A DNA stretch of 64,000 bases from Croceicoccus mobilis (GTDB taxonomy: Bacteria; Pseudomonadota; Alphaproteobacteria; Sphingomonadales; Sphingomonadaceae), in NCBI RefSeq assembly GCF_001661965.1, contig NZ_LYWZ01000028.1:186001-250000 (forward strand). The letters run 5' to 3'. Made by a program: the position numbers and the translations under genes. The notes beneath the pieces are model-generated. The model saw only the letters and a list, made by a program, of their open reading frames with translations. It ran no database searches and was not told the origin of the DNA. Position 1 is the stretch's first letter, and the number at the start of each line of letters is the position of its first letter. Shown here in pieces: positions 44,142 to 53,716 of the stretch.

Positions 44142-44701
44142 GTGCGCCCGACACGGCAAAGCGTCCCTCGCGCTGGGCAATCTGGCTGCCGCTTGGCCTG
44201 TTCGCACTGCTGTGCGCGCTGGTCGCATGGGGTCTTGCCAATCCCGGATCGACCGAGGTTGAAAGCCGCATGATCGGCCAGCCGCTGCCCGCCATCGAAT
44301 TGCCGCAGGCGGTGGAGGAGAACCCCGGTGTCACGCTGGCGGGCGCGCGCGAAAGCGGGCCGCGCCTCCTCAACATCTGGGCCAGCTGGTGCGTTCCGTG
44401 CATCGTCGAGGCACCGGTGCTGGAGGAGCTGAAGGCAAGGGGCGTGGCCATCGACGGTGTCGCCATCCGCGACAAGAGCGAGGATATCGAGATGTTCCTG
44501 CAAAGGAACGGCAATCCCTATCGCGGCATCGCGCGCGACGATGTCAGCGCGGTGCAGATGGCGATCGGATCGTCGGGCGTCCCTGAAACCTTCGTCATCG
44601 ATGCCGATGGCATCATCCGGTACCAGCATATCGGCCCGATCATGGAGCGGGACATCGCGCAGATCATGGCCAGGCTCAAAGACGCGGAGGAGCCGGCATG
44701 A
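44138..44701 (+). CDS. ccmG: Thiol:disulfide interchange protein CcmG/DsbE
   Basis: Membrane-anchored thioredoxin that keeps apocytochrome cysteines reduced. It is 187 aa. Anchor LPLGLFALLCALVAWGLANP, active site WASWCVPCIVEAPVLEELKA (WCxPC), and SSGVPETFVIDADGIIRYQH with the cis-Pro loop. Stop overlaps ccmH (ATGA). Confidence 0.95.
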   Translation: MSAPDTAKRPSRWAIWLPLGLFALLCALVAWGLANPGSTEVESRMIGQPLPAIELPQAVEENPGVTLAGARESGPRLLNIWASWCVPCIVEAPVLEELKARGVAIDGVAIRDKSEDIEMFLQRNGNPYRGIARDDVSAVQMAIGSSGVPETFVIDADGIIRYQHIGPIMERDIAQIMARLKDAEEPA

Positions 44702-45150
44702 GGCGCGCGCTTGCCGTTCTGGCGCTGGTCGCCGTTCTCGCCATCGGGGCGCTGACGTCGATTGCTGCGCCTGCCGATGCGCAGGATTCGCTGCCGCCTG
44801 CCCCCTATGCCTATCGCCAGCTGGAGGATCCGGAGCAGGAGGCGAAAGCGCAGGAGCTGATGGAGACGTTGCGCTGCCTCACCTGCCAGAGCCAGTCCAT
44901 TGCCGATTCTGACGCCTCCATCGCGGGCGACATGCGCAGCCAGGTGCGCCAGCGGATCATGGCGGGCGAGGAGCCGGAGGAAATCCGCCAATGGCTGATC
45001 GACCGCTATGGCGATTACATCAGCTACAAGCCCGTGGTGAAGCCGCTGACATGGCCGCTTTATATCATTCCGGCTCTGGTGCTGCTGCTGGCCGTGCTGC
45101 TGCTGCGGCGCCGTTTCCGTCGTGCGCGCCGCGATGGAGGTGAGGCATGA
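44698..45150 (+). CDS. ccmH: Cytochrome c maturation protein CcmH (CycL)
   Basis: A 150-aa membrane-anchored thiol reductase of the haem lyase complex. The signal ends PADAQ, then the active site LRCLTCQSQSIADSDA (LRCxxCQ-x-Q-S-I). RQWLIDRYGDYISYKPVVKP is the conserved C-terminal end of the domain, followed by one membrane helix. Overlaps ccmG and ccmI by 4 bp. Confidence 0.95.
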   Translation: MRRALAVLALVAVLAIGALTSIAAPADAQDSLPPAPYAYRQLEDPEQEAKAQELMETLRCLTCQSQSIADSDASIAGDMRSQVRQRIMAGEEPEEIRQWLIDRYGDYISYKPVVKPLTWPLYIIPALVLLLAVLLLRRRFRRARRDGGEA

Positions 45151-45869
45151 GCTGGATCGTCGTCATCCTTATCGCCGCCATCGTGTTTGGCGTGCTGGCA
45201 TTCGTGCTGAAACTTCCGCGCAGCGGGTGGGAGCTGGCGGGCGCGGTCCTGCTGGTCGGCCTCGCGGGCTATGCGCTGCAGGGCAGCCCCGGCATGCCCG
45301 GCGCGCCCAAGGCCGCGCGCGAAAGCAAGGCCGGTGCTGCCGCCGCGATGGTGGAGGCGCGGCGCGAGATGGACGATCAATATGGCCCCGGTCGCCGCTA
45401 TCTGATCACCGCCGATGCCATGGCCCGCAATGGCCAATATTCCGCCGCCGCAGCAATCCTGCGCGGGGCGATCCGCGAAAATCCCGATGATCCCGATGCG
45501 TGGCTGGCGCTGGGCAATGCGCTGGTCGGCCATGCGGAGGGGGTGGCGACGCCTGCTGCTCTGTTCGCTTATCGCCGCGCCGCCGATATCGCGCCCAGCC
45601 ATCCGGGGCCGCCGTTCTTCATGGGGCTGGCGCTGGCCAGTTCCGGCCAGTTTCAGGAAGCGCGCGATCTGTGGCAGGGCCTGCTCGACCGCCCCGTGGC
45701 AGAGGGTGACGCGGCCGAGGACGAGCCATGGCGCGCGCAGCTCCAGTCGCAGGTCGACAAGCTTGACGCGCTTATTGCAGCGCGTGAAAACGCGGCGCGC
45801 GGGCAGGGCATGAGGCAGGAGACGGATCAGCAGATTCCGCCTGCCGCGCCCGCGAATCAGGCTCCTTGA
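45147..45869 (+). CDS. ccmI: TPR protein CcmI (CycH)
   Basis: A 240-aa chaperone-like protein that holds apocytochrome c for the CcmFH lyase. Two N-terminal membrane helices (MSWIVVILIAAIVFGVLAFV and ELAGAVLLVGLAGYAL), then TPR helices including YLITADAMARNGQYSAAAAI and RRAADIAPSHPGPPFFMGLA. The C-terminal end (after residue 205) is Gln/Ala-rich and shorter than in E. coli. Last gene of ccmCDEFGHI. Confidence 0.9.
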   Translation: MSWIVVILIAAIVFGVLAFVLKLPRSGWELAGAVLLVGLAGYALQGSPGMPGAPKAARESKAGAAAAMVEARREMDDQYGPGRRYLITADAMARNGQYSAAAAILRGAIRENPDDPDAWLALGNALVGHAEGVATPAALFAYRRAADIAPSHPGPPFFMGLALASSGQFQEARDLWQGLLDRPVAEGDAAEDEPWRAQLQSQVDKLDALIAARENAARGQGMRQETDQQIPPAAPANQAP

Positions 45870-46086
45870 GGGCTTGCGCAATAATTGCCGCTTGCCCATG
45901 AAGCGATGCTGCAGTGCGGTGAAGCGTGGCTGGGGCATCGGGATATGCCCTCCTGCCTTTCTTGCCGGGGCATGAACACACTGCTAAGCGCGCCCTCCGG
46001 CCTTGGGACTGGTCTCGATTCAATCCCGCGGCTCGAAACGGACCGGAGTATCATTCAGCTTGACCCATGAAACGGCAGCAGACGGC

Positions 46087-48039
46087 ATGACGGGGCAGGC
46101 CGATGGCACCGCCCGCAATGGGCCGCGGCCTGCCGGTCCGGTCGGCGGGCATGGCCACGGTTCGGATCGCACCAGCGCCAAGGTGAAGCTGGCGGCAGGC
46201 GCGATCGGCATCGTCTTCGGCGATATCGGCACCAGCCCGCTTTACGCCTTTCGCGAAACATTCGTCGGTCCGCATCCGCTGGCGCTTGACCGGCTGCACG
46301 TGCTGGGCGTGGTTTCGTTGATCTTCTGGTCGATGACCTTGGTCGTCGCGATCCAGTATGTCACCATCCTCATGCGCGCCGACAACAAGGGGCAGGGCGG
46401 CAGCCTTGCGCTGGTCGCGCTGATCTCGCGCCATATTTCCGGCTCGCGCTTTGGCTGGCTGGCGGTGCTGCTGGGCGTGATGGCGACATCGCTGTTCTAT
46501 GGCGATTCCATGATTACGCCGGCCATTTCGGTGCTGTCCGCCGTGGAAGGCCTGACCGTGGTAGAGGCGCGGTTCGAGCAATGGGTCATTCCCATCGCTC
46601 TGGTCATGCTGGTCGGCCTGTTCCTCATCCAGAAACGCGGCACGGCCAAGGTCGGCGCATTGTTCGCGCCGATCATGATTACCTATTTCTGCGTGCTGGC
46701 GGTGCTGGGACTGGCGCAGATCTTCCAGAACCCGGGCGTGCTGGTTGCGCTGAACCCGTGGTACGCGCTTCAGTTCTTCCTCGTCGACAAGACGCTGGCT
46801 TTCCTCGCCCTCGGCTCGGTCGTGCTGGCGGTCACCGGGGCAGAGGCGCTTTATGCCGACATGGGGCATTTCGGTCGCGGCCCGCTGCGCCTGTCCTGGT
46901 TCGGCTTTGTCATGCCGGCGCTGCTGATCAATTATTTCGGTCAGGCCGCCATGGTGACCAGCCTTTCAGGCAGCGCCGCGGCAGAGGCGATCCGCAATCC
47001 CTTCTTCATCATGGCGCCCGATGTCATGCGCCTGCCGCTGGTGCTGCTGGCCATGATGGCGACCTTCATCGCCAGCCAGGCGGTGATCTCGGGCGCGTTC
47101 TCGGTTACGCATCAGGCGATGCAACTGGGTTTCATCCCGCGCCTTTCGATCCTGCACACGAGCGAGACCGAGGCGGGGCAGATCTATATCCCGGCGATCA
47201 ACTGGGCACTGATGGTGGCGGTGATCCTGCTGGTGCTGACGTTCAAGAATTCGTCGAACCTCGCCAGCGCATATGGCATCGCGGTGACCGGCGCGATGCT
47301 GATCGATACCTGCCTGATGGCCGCGCTGTTGCTGGCGGTCTGGCGGTGGAAATGGTATCTCGCGGTGCCGGTGGTGGTCCTCTTCTTCATCGTCGATGGC
47401 GCCTATTTCGCGGCCAACGCGACCAAGGTGCCCGACGGCGGCTGGTTCCCGCTGCTGATCGGGGCGGTCGCTTTCACCTTGCTGACGACATGGGCCAAGG
47501 GCCGCAAGCTGATGCGCGAACGCATGGCCGAGGTGGCCTTGCCGATCGAAATCTTCGCCAAATCGGCGACCAATTCGGCGACCCGCGTGCCGGGCAGCGC
47601 GATCTTCATGGCTTCGTCCACTGCGGGCGTGCCCTCCGCGCTGCTCCATAATATCAAGCACAACAAGGTGCTGCACGAACGCGTGGTCATCCTGACGGTG
47701 CAGATCGCCGATTTCCCCTATGTCGAGCCCGACGACCGCGCGGAAATTCACGATCTGGGCGAAGGGTTCTACCGCATGATCCTGCATTACGGGTTCATGG
47801 AGGAAACCGACGTGCCGTTGGCGCTGAAGGGCCTGGAAGGCTGCGGCGGCAAGTTCGACATGATGCAAACCAGTTTCTTCCTGTCGCGCCAGACGCTGCT
47901 GACATCGGAAAATCCGGGCATGATGATCTGGCGAGAGAAGATCTTTGCATGGATGCTGCGCAATGCGGCCAATGCGATGGAATTTTTCCGCCTTCCGACG
48001 AACCGCGTGGTCGAACTGGGCAGCCAGGTCGAGATCTAG
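46087..48039 (+). CDS. kup: Low-affinity potassium transporter Kup
   Basis: K+/H+ symporter, 650 aa from ATG 46087. [20 protein letters not shown] is the family start. Twelve membrane helices include [20 protein letters not shown] and [21 protein letters not shown] large hydrophilic C-terminal domain follows (for example [20 protein letters not shown]). A soluble Gly/Pro-rich N-terminal 40 residues is unusual but common in alphaproteobacteria. An in-frame TTG at 46060 and the longer frame from 46003 are alternatives. Stands alone between ccm and a small gene. Confidence 0.94.
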   Translation: MTGQADGTARNGPRPAGPVGGHGHGSDRTSAKVKLAAGAIGIVFGDIGTSPLYAFRETFVGPHPLALDRLHVLGVVSLIFWSMTLVVAIQYVTILMRADNKGQGGSLALVALISRHISGSRFGWLAVLLGVMATSLFYGDSMITPAISVLSAVEGLTVVEARFEQWVIPIALVMLVGLFLIQKRGTAKVGALFAPIMITYFCVLAVLGLAQIFQNPGVLVALNPWYALQFFLVDKTLAFLALGSVVLAVTGAEALYADMGHFGRGPLRLSWFGFVMPALLINYFGQAAMVTSLSGSAAAEAIRNPFFIMAPDVMRLPLVLLAMMATFIASQAVISGAFSVTHQAMQLGFIPRLSILHTSETEAGQIYIPAINWALMVAVILLVLTFKNSSNLASAYGIAVTGAMLIDTCLMAALLLAVWRWKWYLAVPVVVLFFIVDGAYFAANATKVPDGGWFPLLIGAVAFTLLTTWAKGRKLMRERMAEVALPIEIFAKSATNSATRVPGSAIFMASSTAGVPSALLHNIKHNKVLHERVVILTVQIADFPYVEPDDRAEIHDLGEGFYRMILHYGFMEETDVPLALKGLEGCGGKFDMMQTSFFLSRQTLLTSENPGMMIWREKIFAWMLRNAANAMEFFRLPTNRVVELGSQVEI

Positions 48040-48153
48040 ACCCAACGACCCGCCGCGACGCGCTGACCTGCCGCAAATGGCGGCTCGTTGCGCTTGGCGG
48101 GGGCTGCAAACGTGCTATCCTCTCATCCTAAAAACAAAAAGGAGAGTGAAGCC

Positions 48154-48309
48154 ATGCAGGAGACCACCAACAGCGATCGTGCGAACGAACTGCGCCAGCT
48201 GATCGACAAGGTCAGCGCCCAGCCCAATCGCGCATGGACGGAAGAGCGCAAGCGCATCGGCGTGCTGCAAAGCCAGCTGGCAGCGCATGAGGGCGCCAAG
48301 GCGCATTGA
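48154..48309 (+). CDS. Small hypothetical protein, 51 aa
   Basis: ATG 48154 with AAGGAG at 48139-48144. MQETTNSDRANELRQLIDKV, then SAQPNRAWTEERKRIGVLQS and a short Ala/His-rich end. Soluble and charged, two predicted helices. Codon use is like the neighbours and the Shine-Dalgarno is good, so it is probably real. No family recognised. Confidence 0.6.
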   Translation: MQETTNSDRANELRQLIDKVSAQPNRAWTEERKRIGVLQSQLAAHEGAKAH

Positions 48310-48366
48310 GCGCCTGACGGGCCGGGGCGGGGCGGGTGACGCCCCGCTCGGTCCTTACACCAGCCC

Positions 48367-49017
48367 TTAGACAGGAGGCTGGGTCGTTTCGACCTCGGTC
48401 TCTTCCTCCTTGCCCAGACCTTCGCGCATCATCATCGGCAGCTGCATGAAGGTGAAGAGGAAGGACAGTGGCATGAACAGCCAGAATTTCGACGCCAGCC
48501 ATTGCTCGAACGGCAGGGCGGCGCGCAGGATCTCGTTCAGCACGGCAAGGGCGATGAAATAGAAACCCCAGTTGCGGCTGACCTTCATCCAGCCGCGATC
48601 CGACAGCCCCTCAAACGCGGCGCCCAGCAGATATTTGAGGAGCGGCTTGCCCATGCGCCAGCCAATCAGCAGAGCCAGGGCGAAGATCGAGTAGATGATC
48701 GTCGGCTTGATCTGCACGAAAAGCGGATCCTGAAAGATCACCGTCAGCCCGCCGAAAAACACGATCAGCGCGGTCGACAGCCACAGCATCGGGGTGACGT
48801 GCCCCAGCTTCCATTTCGACACGATCAGCGCGATCACGGCGGCAACCATGAACGCGCCTGTCCCCTTCACCACGGCCAGAACCGCGCCGATGCTGTCGGC
48901 GGAATCCTCTGGCGAGAAATGGCGATAGACGAGGAAGAAGACGAGCAGCGGCCCGTAATCGATGGCAAGGTTGAGCCAGCCGGATTTTTTCTTCGGGGAT
49001 GCTGTTTCTTCGCTCAT
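48367..49017 (-). CDS. yciB: Inner membrane-spanning protein YciB (septation protein A)
   Basis: A 216-aa protein with about five to six membrane helices. LNLAIDYGPLLVFFLVYRHF, KPTIIYSIFALALLIGWRMG and RNWGFYFIALAVLNEILRAA are the YciB/IspZ blocks (K-P-T and a W-[FYW]-x-x-NE motif). Function: cell envelope and septation-related in enterobacteria, poorly defined. N-terminal and C-terminal tails are hydrophilic. ATG shares one base with the ftsY stop (TGA). Confidence 0.93.
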   Translation of the reverse strand: MSEETASPKKKSGWLNLAIDYGPLLVFFLVYRHFSPEDSADSIGAVLAVVKGTGAFMVAAVIALIVSKWKLGHVTPMLWLSTALIVFFGGLTVIFQDPLFVQIKPTIIYSIFALALLIGWRMGKPLLKYLLGAAFEGLSDRGWMKVSRNWGFYFIALAVLNEILRAALPFEQWLASKFWLFMPLSFLFTFMQLPMMMREGLGKEEETEVETTQPPV

Positions 49018-49937
49018 CAGGCGACTCCTGCAATGACGCGCGCGACAAGGTCGGGGTCGAAGGGGCGCAGGTCATCGAGCCCTTCGCCAACGCCGATGGC
49101 GTGGATGGGCAGGCCATATTGCTCTGCCGCCGCGACCAGCACGCCGCCGCGCGCCGTGCCATCAAGCTTCGTCATGACGAGGCCGGTAACGCCCGCGACT
49201 TCCTTGAACACGTCGATCTGGGCCAGCGCGTTCTGCCCATTGGTCGCGTCCAGCACCAGCACGACATCATGCGGTGCCTCGGGGTTGAGGCGGCCCAGCA
49301 CCTTCCGGATCTTGGCCAGCTCGTCCATCAGCTCGCGCTTGTTCTGCAGGCGGCCCGCAGTGTCGACGATCAGCGCGTCGATGCCCTGCTGCGTCGCGGC
49401 CTTGACCCCGTCGAACACGACGCTGGCCGGGTCGCCGCCTTCGGGGCCGGTAACGACGGGCACGCCGATGCGGTCGGCCCAGACCTTCAGCTGGCCGATC
49501 GCGGCAGCGCGAAACGTGTCGCCCGCCGCCAGCATCACCGCGTAATCCTCTTCCTGAAAGAGATGGGCGAGCTTGGCGATGGTGGTGGTCTTGCCGCTGC
49601 CATTGACGCCGATGACCAGCACGACATGCGGGCGGGGGAAGGCGGTGACTTCCAGCGGCTTTGCCACGGGGCGCAGGATCTCGGCGATTTCCTCGGCCAC
49701 GGCTTCCTGGATCGCGCGCTCGTCCGAACCGCGTGGAAACTGACGCGTGGCCAGCCTGTCGCGGATGCGCATCGCCGCACGGGGACCGAGGTCGGAGAGG
49801 ATCAGCGCATCCTCAAGCTCGTCCAGCTGCGCGTCGGTAAGGCGGGTTTGCCCGCCAATGCCGGCCAGATTGCCGCTGAGGCGTTCGGAGGTCTTGCGAA
49901 AGCCGCCGAAGACGCGGTTCTGCCAATTATCGCTCAT
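49017..49937 (-). CDS. ftsY: Signal recognition particle receptor FtsY
   Basis: SRP receptor GTPase, 306 aa. NG domain only: the N domain (RKTSERLSGNLAGIGGQTRL region), P-loop GVNGSGKTTTIAKLAHLF, VDTAGRLQNKRELMDEL (G3), VLDATNGQNAL, and TKLDGTARGG (G4). The acidic A domain of E. coli FtsY is missing, as is common in alphaproteobacteria. Works with Ffh (54.1 kb) and the 4.5S RNA (0.3 kb). Start overlaps the mtaB stop by 4 bp. Confidence 0.96.
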   Translation of the reverse strand: MSDNWQNRVFGGFRKTSERLSGNLAGIGGQTRLTDAQLDELEDALILSDLGPRAAMRIRDRLATRQFPRGSDERAIQEAVAEEIAEILRPVAKPLEVTAFPRPHVVLVIGVNGSGKTTTIAKLAHLFQEEDYAVMLAAGDTFRAAAIGQLKVWADRIGVPVVTGPEGGDPASVVFDGVKAATQQGIDALIVDTAGRLQNKRELMDELAKIRKVLGRLNPEAPHDVVLVLDATNGQNALAQIDVFKEVAGVTGLVMTKLDGTARGGVLVAAAEQYGLPIHAIGVGEGLDDLRPFDPDLVARVIAGVA

Positions 49938-51121
49938 GCCGCTTCCCCTATCAGCATGCCGCCATCGCGGCCCGTGATCTTGAGGCGCGCAGTCATGCTC
50001 GCGCCCATGCCCGTGGGCAGGCGGACGGGCGCGAAATTCTCGGCATGGCCGCTGCCGCCTTCCTCGCCCAGCACGATCTGCGTCGTGCCGACAAGGCCAT
50101 CCAGCCAGCGGCTGCGGGTCTGCGCCACGCGCTCGCGCATTTCGGCGGCGCGGGACTTGACGCGCAGGGGATCGACCTGCGGCATGCGTGAGGCGGGCGT
50201 GCCGGGGCGCGGACTGAAGGGGAAGATATGGCCGTGCACGATGTCACAGGCATCGATGATGGAGAGGTTGTTGGCGTGCATCTCTTCGGTTTCGGTTGGA
50301 AAGCCGGCAATCAGATCCGCGCCGACGGCAATGTCTGGGCGGCGGGCTTTCAGGCGCTCTACCAGAGCGATGGCGTCGGCGCGGCTATGGCGGCGCTTCA
50401 TGCGTTTGAGGATCATGTCATCGCCCGACTGCAGCGACAAATGGAGATGCGGCATGAAGCGCGGTTCATGCGCGGCGATCTCCTCCAGCTCGTCGTCGAT
50501 CTCGGCCCCGTCGATGGACGACAGGCGCAAGCGGGCAAGCGAGGGGCAGCGGTCGAACAGGGCCCGGACCAGCGTGCCCATGCGCGGGCTGCCGGGCAGG
50601 TCATGGCCCCAGCTGGTCACGTCAACACCGGTCAGCACGACTTCGGGCGCGCCTGCTTCCAGATGGGCGGTGACGATGCGCACCACCTCATCGACCGGCA
50701 GGGACCGGCTGGCCCCGCGACCCTGCGGGATAATGCAGAAGGTGCAGCTATGGTCGCAGCCGTTCTGCACCGGGACAAAGGCGCGGGTGCGGGCGCGCGG
50801 CGCTTCGACCACGGGCGGGGCGGCAGGAGCCCAGTGCTTGACGTCCAGCTTGTTTGCGTTGGGCACCAGCGCGTCGACTTCGGGCATGGCGGCAAGCTGC
50901 TCGCCCTCGATATCGGCGGCGCAGCCGGTTACCATCAGGCGGGCACCCGGATGGCTACGGCGCAGGCGGCGGATTGCCTTCCGGGTCTGGCGCACGGCTT
51001 CCTGCGTGACCGCGCAGCTGTTGACCACGACGGTGGGCGTGTCCTGCGCCGACAGCATGGCGTGGATGCGCTCGCTTTCGGCTGCGTTCAGGCGGCAGCC
51101 CAATGTGATGATCTCCGGCAC
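49934..51121 (-). CDS. mtaB: tRNA (t6A37) methylthiotransferase MtaB
   Basis: Radical-SAM enzyme converting t6A37 to ms2t6A37 in tRNA. From GTG 51121 it is 395 aa, with start MPEIITLGCRLNAAES. Three N-terminal cysteines hold one cluster (LGCRLN, NSCAVT, TGCAAD), and the SAM cluster is CDHSCTFCIIPQGRG (CxxxCxxC). Upstream in-frame codons run into dapF and were rejected. 2 bp after dapF. Confidence 0.94.
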   Translation of the reverse strand: MPEIITLGCRLNAAESERIHAMLSAQDTPTVVVNSCAVTQEAVRQTRKAIRRLRRSHPGARLMVTGCAADIEGEQLAAMPEVDALVPNANKLDVKHWAPAAPPVVEAPRARTRAFVPVQNGCDHSCTFCIIPQGRGASRSLPVDEVVRIVTAHLEAGAPEVVLTGVDVTSWGHDLPGSPRMGTLVRALFDRCPSLARLRLSSIDGAEIDDELEEIAAHEPRFMPHLHLSLQSGDDMILKRMKRRHSRADAIALVERLKARRPDIAVGADLIAGFPTETEEMHANNLSIIDACDIVHGHIFPFSPRPGTPASRMPQVDPLRVKSRAAEMRERVAQTRSRWLDGLVGTTQIVLGEEGGSGHAENFAPVRLPTGMGASMTARLKITGRDGGMLIGEAA

Positions 51122-51123
51122 GC

Positions 51124-51951
51124 TCAAGCGAAATCGCCCCAGTCGAACTCCCCGGTGAAGGCGATCGTCGCAGGGCCTGTCATGGTGATGCTGCCGGGGC
51201 CGGCCTCGCTGTCCGCATCCCAGCTGATCGTCAGGTCGCCGCCGGGCAGCGACACGGTGACGGTGCGGTCGACCAGTCCGCGGCGCATGGCCGCGACTGC
51301 GGTGGCGCAGGCGCCGGTGCCGCATGCGCGGGTGAGGCCTGCACCGCGTTCCCACACGCGCAGCTTGATGGCGGAGCGCGAGACGATCTGCGCGGCATTG
51401 ACGTTGACGCCTTCGGGGAAGATCTGGTCCTTCTCGATCACCGGGCCGATTTCGCCCAGCGGCAGCGCATCGACATCATCGACGAAGAAAATCGCGTGCG
51501 GATTGCCGACATTGACCGCAACGGGATGGTCCATGCCGCTATCCCACCCCACCGGCATGGAAAGCGTGTCCATCGCATAGGCGAGCGGGATCTGGTCCCA
51601 GCCAAGGCGCGGCACGCCCATGTCGACCGCTATGCCCGCATCGTCGGGGCGGGCGGTGATTTCGCCGCCCAAAGTCTCCATGGTGATCGCATGGCCGACC
51701 AGCACGCCCACGGCGCGCGCGGCATTGCCGCAGGCTTCTACCTCGCCGCCGTCATGATTGAAGATCCGCATTCTGAGATCCGCCGCGTCCGACGGTTCGA
51801 TCAGCACCAGCTGGTCGCAGCCGATGCCGGTATGCCGGTCAGCCAGCGCAGCGGCGATGTCGCCGGTCATCGGCGGCAGGGCGCTCTCGCGCGCGTCGAG
51901 CACGACGAAATCATTGCCGAGCCCGTGCATCTTGGTGAAGGGAATGCGCAT
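51124..51951 (-). CDS. dapF: Diaminopimelate epimerase
   Basis: Interconverts LL- and meso-diaminopimelate for lysine and peptidoglycan. 275 aa from ATG 51951 (or 279 from 51963). FTKMHGLGNDFVVLDARES starts the protein. The two catalytic cysteines are in EVEACGNAARAVG and RACGTGACATAVAA. HPVAVNVGNPHAIFFV is conserved. First gene of dapF-mtaB-ftsY-yciB, a set of overlapping minus-strand genes. Confidence 0.96.
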   Translation of the reverse strand: MRIPFTKMHGLGNDFVVLDARESALPPMTGDIAAALADRHTGIGCDQLVLIEPSDAADLRMRIFNHDGGEVEACGNAARAVGVLVGHAITMETLGGEITARPDDAGIAVDMGVPRLGWDQIPLAYAMDTLSMPVGWDSGMDHPVAVNVGNPHAIFFVDDVDALPLGEIGPVIEKDQIFPEGVNVNAAQIVSRSAIKLRVWERGAGLTRACGTGACATAVAAMRRGLVDRTVTVSLPGGDLTISWDADSEAGPGSITMTGPATIAFTGEFDWGDFA

Positions 51952-52018
51952 TACGCGCTGCATCTATGCACCCGGCGGGGCCGCGTCCAGCCCCGTGCGC
52001 GTGGCGGGGTGCGAAAGA

Positions 52019-53716
52019 TCAGGCGCCAGCAGCGCGAGGCGCGTCGTCGCCTGCCTCTTCGTCCTGCGGCAGGTCTTTCAGCGGATCGCCGAATTGCAGG
52101 CGCGGCTCGGTCTTGCAATCCTCGGCAAGGCGGGCCTCGCTCTTCAAGCGGGCGAGCACCTTTTCGGCAGGTTCGGGGCGGCCATAGAAATAGCCCTGGC
52201 CCTTGAACTGGCCCAGACCGCGCAACCGATCGCGCACGCTCTCGCTTTCGATCCCCTCGGCCGTGACGGGCAGGCGCATGCCCTTGCCGATGGAGGTGAT
52301 GGCGCTGACCAGCGCGGCATTGTCGCCACTGCGGCCAAGCTCCGCGATGAAGCTGCGGTCGATCTTGATCCGGTCGAAAGGCAGGGCGCGCAGCTGGGCG
52401 ATCGACGCATAGCCGGTGCCGAAATCGTCAAGACTGACCGACACGCCCTGGTTTTTCAGGCTGGTGACCAGCGAACGGACGAGGCCGATATTTTCGTGGA
52501 GGCAGCTTTCCGTCACCTCGATCTCCAGCCTTTCGGGCGGGAATTTGGCCTCGGCGAGCAGCTTCAGCAGCTTTTGCGCGAACCACGGATCGCGCAGCTG
52601 GATCGGCGAGATATTGACCGACAAGGTCAGCGACGGGTCCCACCTCGAGGCATCGGCCAGGGCCTGCCCGATGACCGCTTCGGATAATTCGGCGATGCAG
52701 CCGATTTCCTCGGCCACCGGGATGAAGAAGTCGGGCGTGACGAGGCCGAGGGTGGGCGACTGCCAGCGCGCCAGCATTTCAAAGCCGGTCAGCTCGCCTG
52801 TCTCCACATCGACCTGCTGTTCGTAAAAGGGCACGAATTCGCCGCGCATGATGCCCCGGCGGATGCCGCTTTCCAGCTCGCTGCGCAGCTTCAGCTCACG
52901 CTCCATTTCAGGGGCGAACCAGTCATAGCGGTTCCGGCCGGTCTTCTTGGCGTGATACATGGCGACATCGGCCATGTGCAGCAGTTCACCGGCCATATTG
53001 GGGCCGGGCTGATCCAGTTCGACGCTGGTCGACAGGCCAAGTGAGAGGCCGACGGCCAGCTCGCCGCCGTTCACCTGAACCGGCTGACGGGTGGAATCGA
53101 TGATCTTGGCGGCCAGCTGGTCGATAAGGTCGGGCGACGAACGGTCATAGGGCACGACACAGGCAAATTCGTCACCGCCCAGCCGCGCCAGCTTTGCGCC
53201 CCGCGGCAGATGCGCGCGAATGCGTTCGGCGATCTCGATCAGCATGCAGTCACCGGCGCGATGACCGTTGAGGTCGTTGATCTGTTTGAAATTGTCGAGA
53301 TCGATCATGACGAAGGCGACCGCCTTGTCGGCCTTCTCGGCATCGATCACGAGCTCTTCGGTCAACGGCAGGATCGAGCGGCGATTGAGGGATCCCGTCA
53401 GCGGATCGGTCAGCGCCAGCTCGCGCGCTTCTTCCTCGGCGATGCGGCTCTTCTCCACCTCTCCGACAAGATCGCGATAGCGGCGCCAGCCAAAGATGAT
53501 CAGCGCGATGTTGAGAAGGAGGGCGCTGGCCGCCCATTGCGCGGGGCCACTGCCCTCTCCTTCGAGAAATTCGAGAACGCCCGGCATCACAGCGCTGGCA
53601 TGGCCGACGAGCATGATGATCGAGGCGGCGATGATGCCAAGCAGGACGATATCGCGCTCGGCCCGGCGGCGGTCGCCGCTGGCCGATCGGTGGGGGATGT
53701 TTGCGCGATCACTCAT
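52019..53716 (-). CDS. GGDEF/EAL cyclic-di-GMP signalling protein
   Basis: A 565-aa protein from ATG 53716. Two N-terminal membrane helices (VLLGIIAASIIMLVGHASAV and AASALLLNIALIIFGWRRY). GGDEF domain: LTGSLNRRSIL, DLDNFKQIND and GGDEF at residues 180-184, intact. EAL domain: the signature is EML (GFEMLARWQSP) rather than EAL, but the metal/catalytic residues LSVNISPIQLRD, IEVTES, LDDFGTGYAS and IKIDRSFI are present, so phosphodiesterase activity is plausible. It may make or break c-di-GMP; the balance cannot be read from sequence. No sensory domain beyond the membrane part. Confidence 0.92.
   Translation of the reverse strand: MSDRANIPHRSASGDRRRAERDIVLLGIIAASIIMLVGHASAVMPGVLEFLEGEGSGPAQWAASALLLNIALIIFGWRRYRDLVGEVEKSRIAEEEARELALTDPLTGSLNRRSILPLTEELVIDAEKADKAVAFVMIDLDNFKQINDLNGHRAGDCMLIEIAERIRAHLPRGAKLARLGGDEFACVVPYDRSSPDLIDQLAAKIIDSTRQPVQVNGGELAVGLSLGLSTSVELDQPGPNMAGELLHMADVAMYHAKKTGRNRYDWFAPEMERELKLRSELESGIRRGIMRGEFVPFYEQQVDVETGELTGFEMLARWQSPTLGLVTPDFFIPVAEEIGCIAELSEAVIGQALADASRWDPSLTLSVNISPIQLRDPWFAQKLLKLLAEAKFPPERLEIEVTESCLHENIGLVRSLVTSLKNQGVSVSLDDFGTGYASIAQLRALPFDRIKIDRSFIAELGRSGDNAALVSAITSIGKGMRLPVTAEGIESESVRDRLRGLGQFKGQGYFYGRPEPAEKVLARLKSEARLAEDCKTEPRLQFGDPLKDLPQDEEAGDDAPRAAGA

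Noticed and set aside
42468-44228. A 586-aa minus-strand open frame inside ccmF
   Set aside because: Antisense shadow; His/Arg/Gln-rich with no domain, and ccmF is certain.
46003-46086. Upstream extension of kup
   Set aside because: The added 28 residues have no family similarity, and ATG 46087 gives a normal Kup N-terminus.
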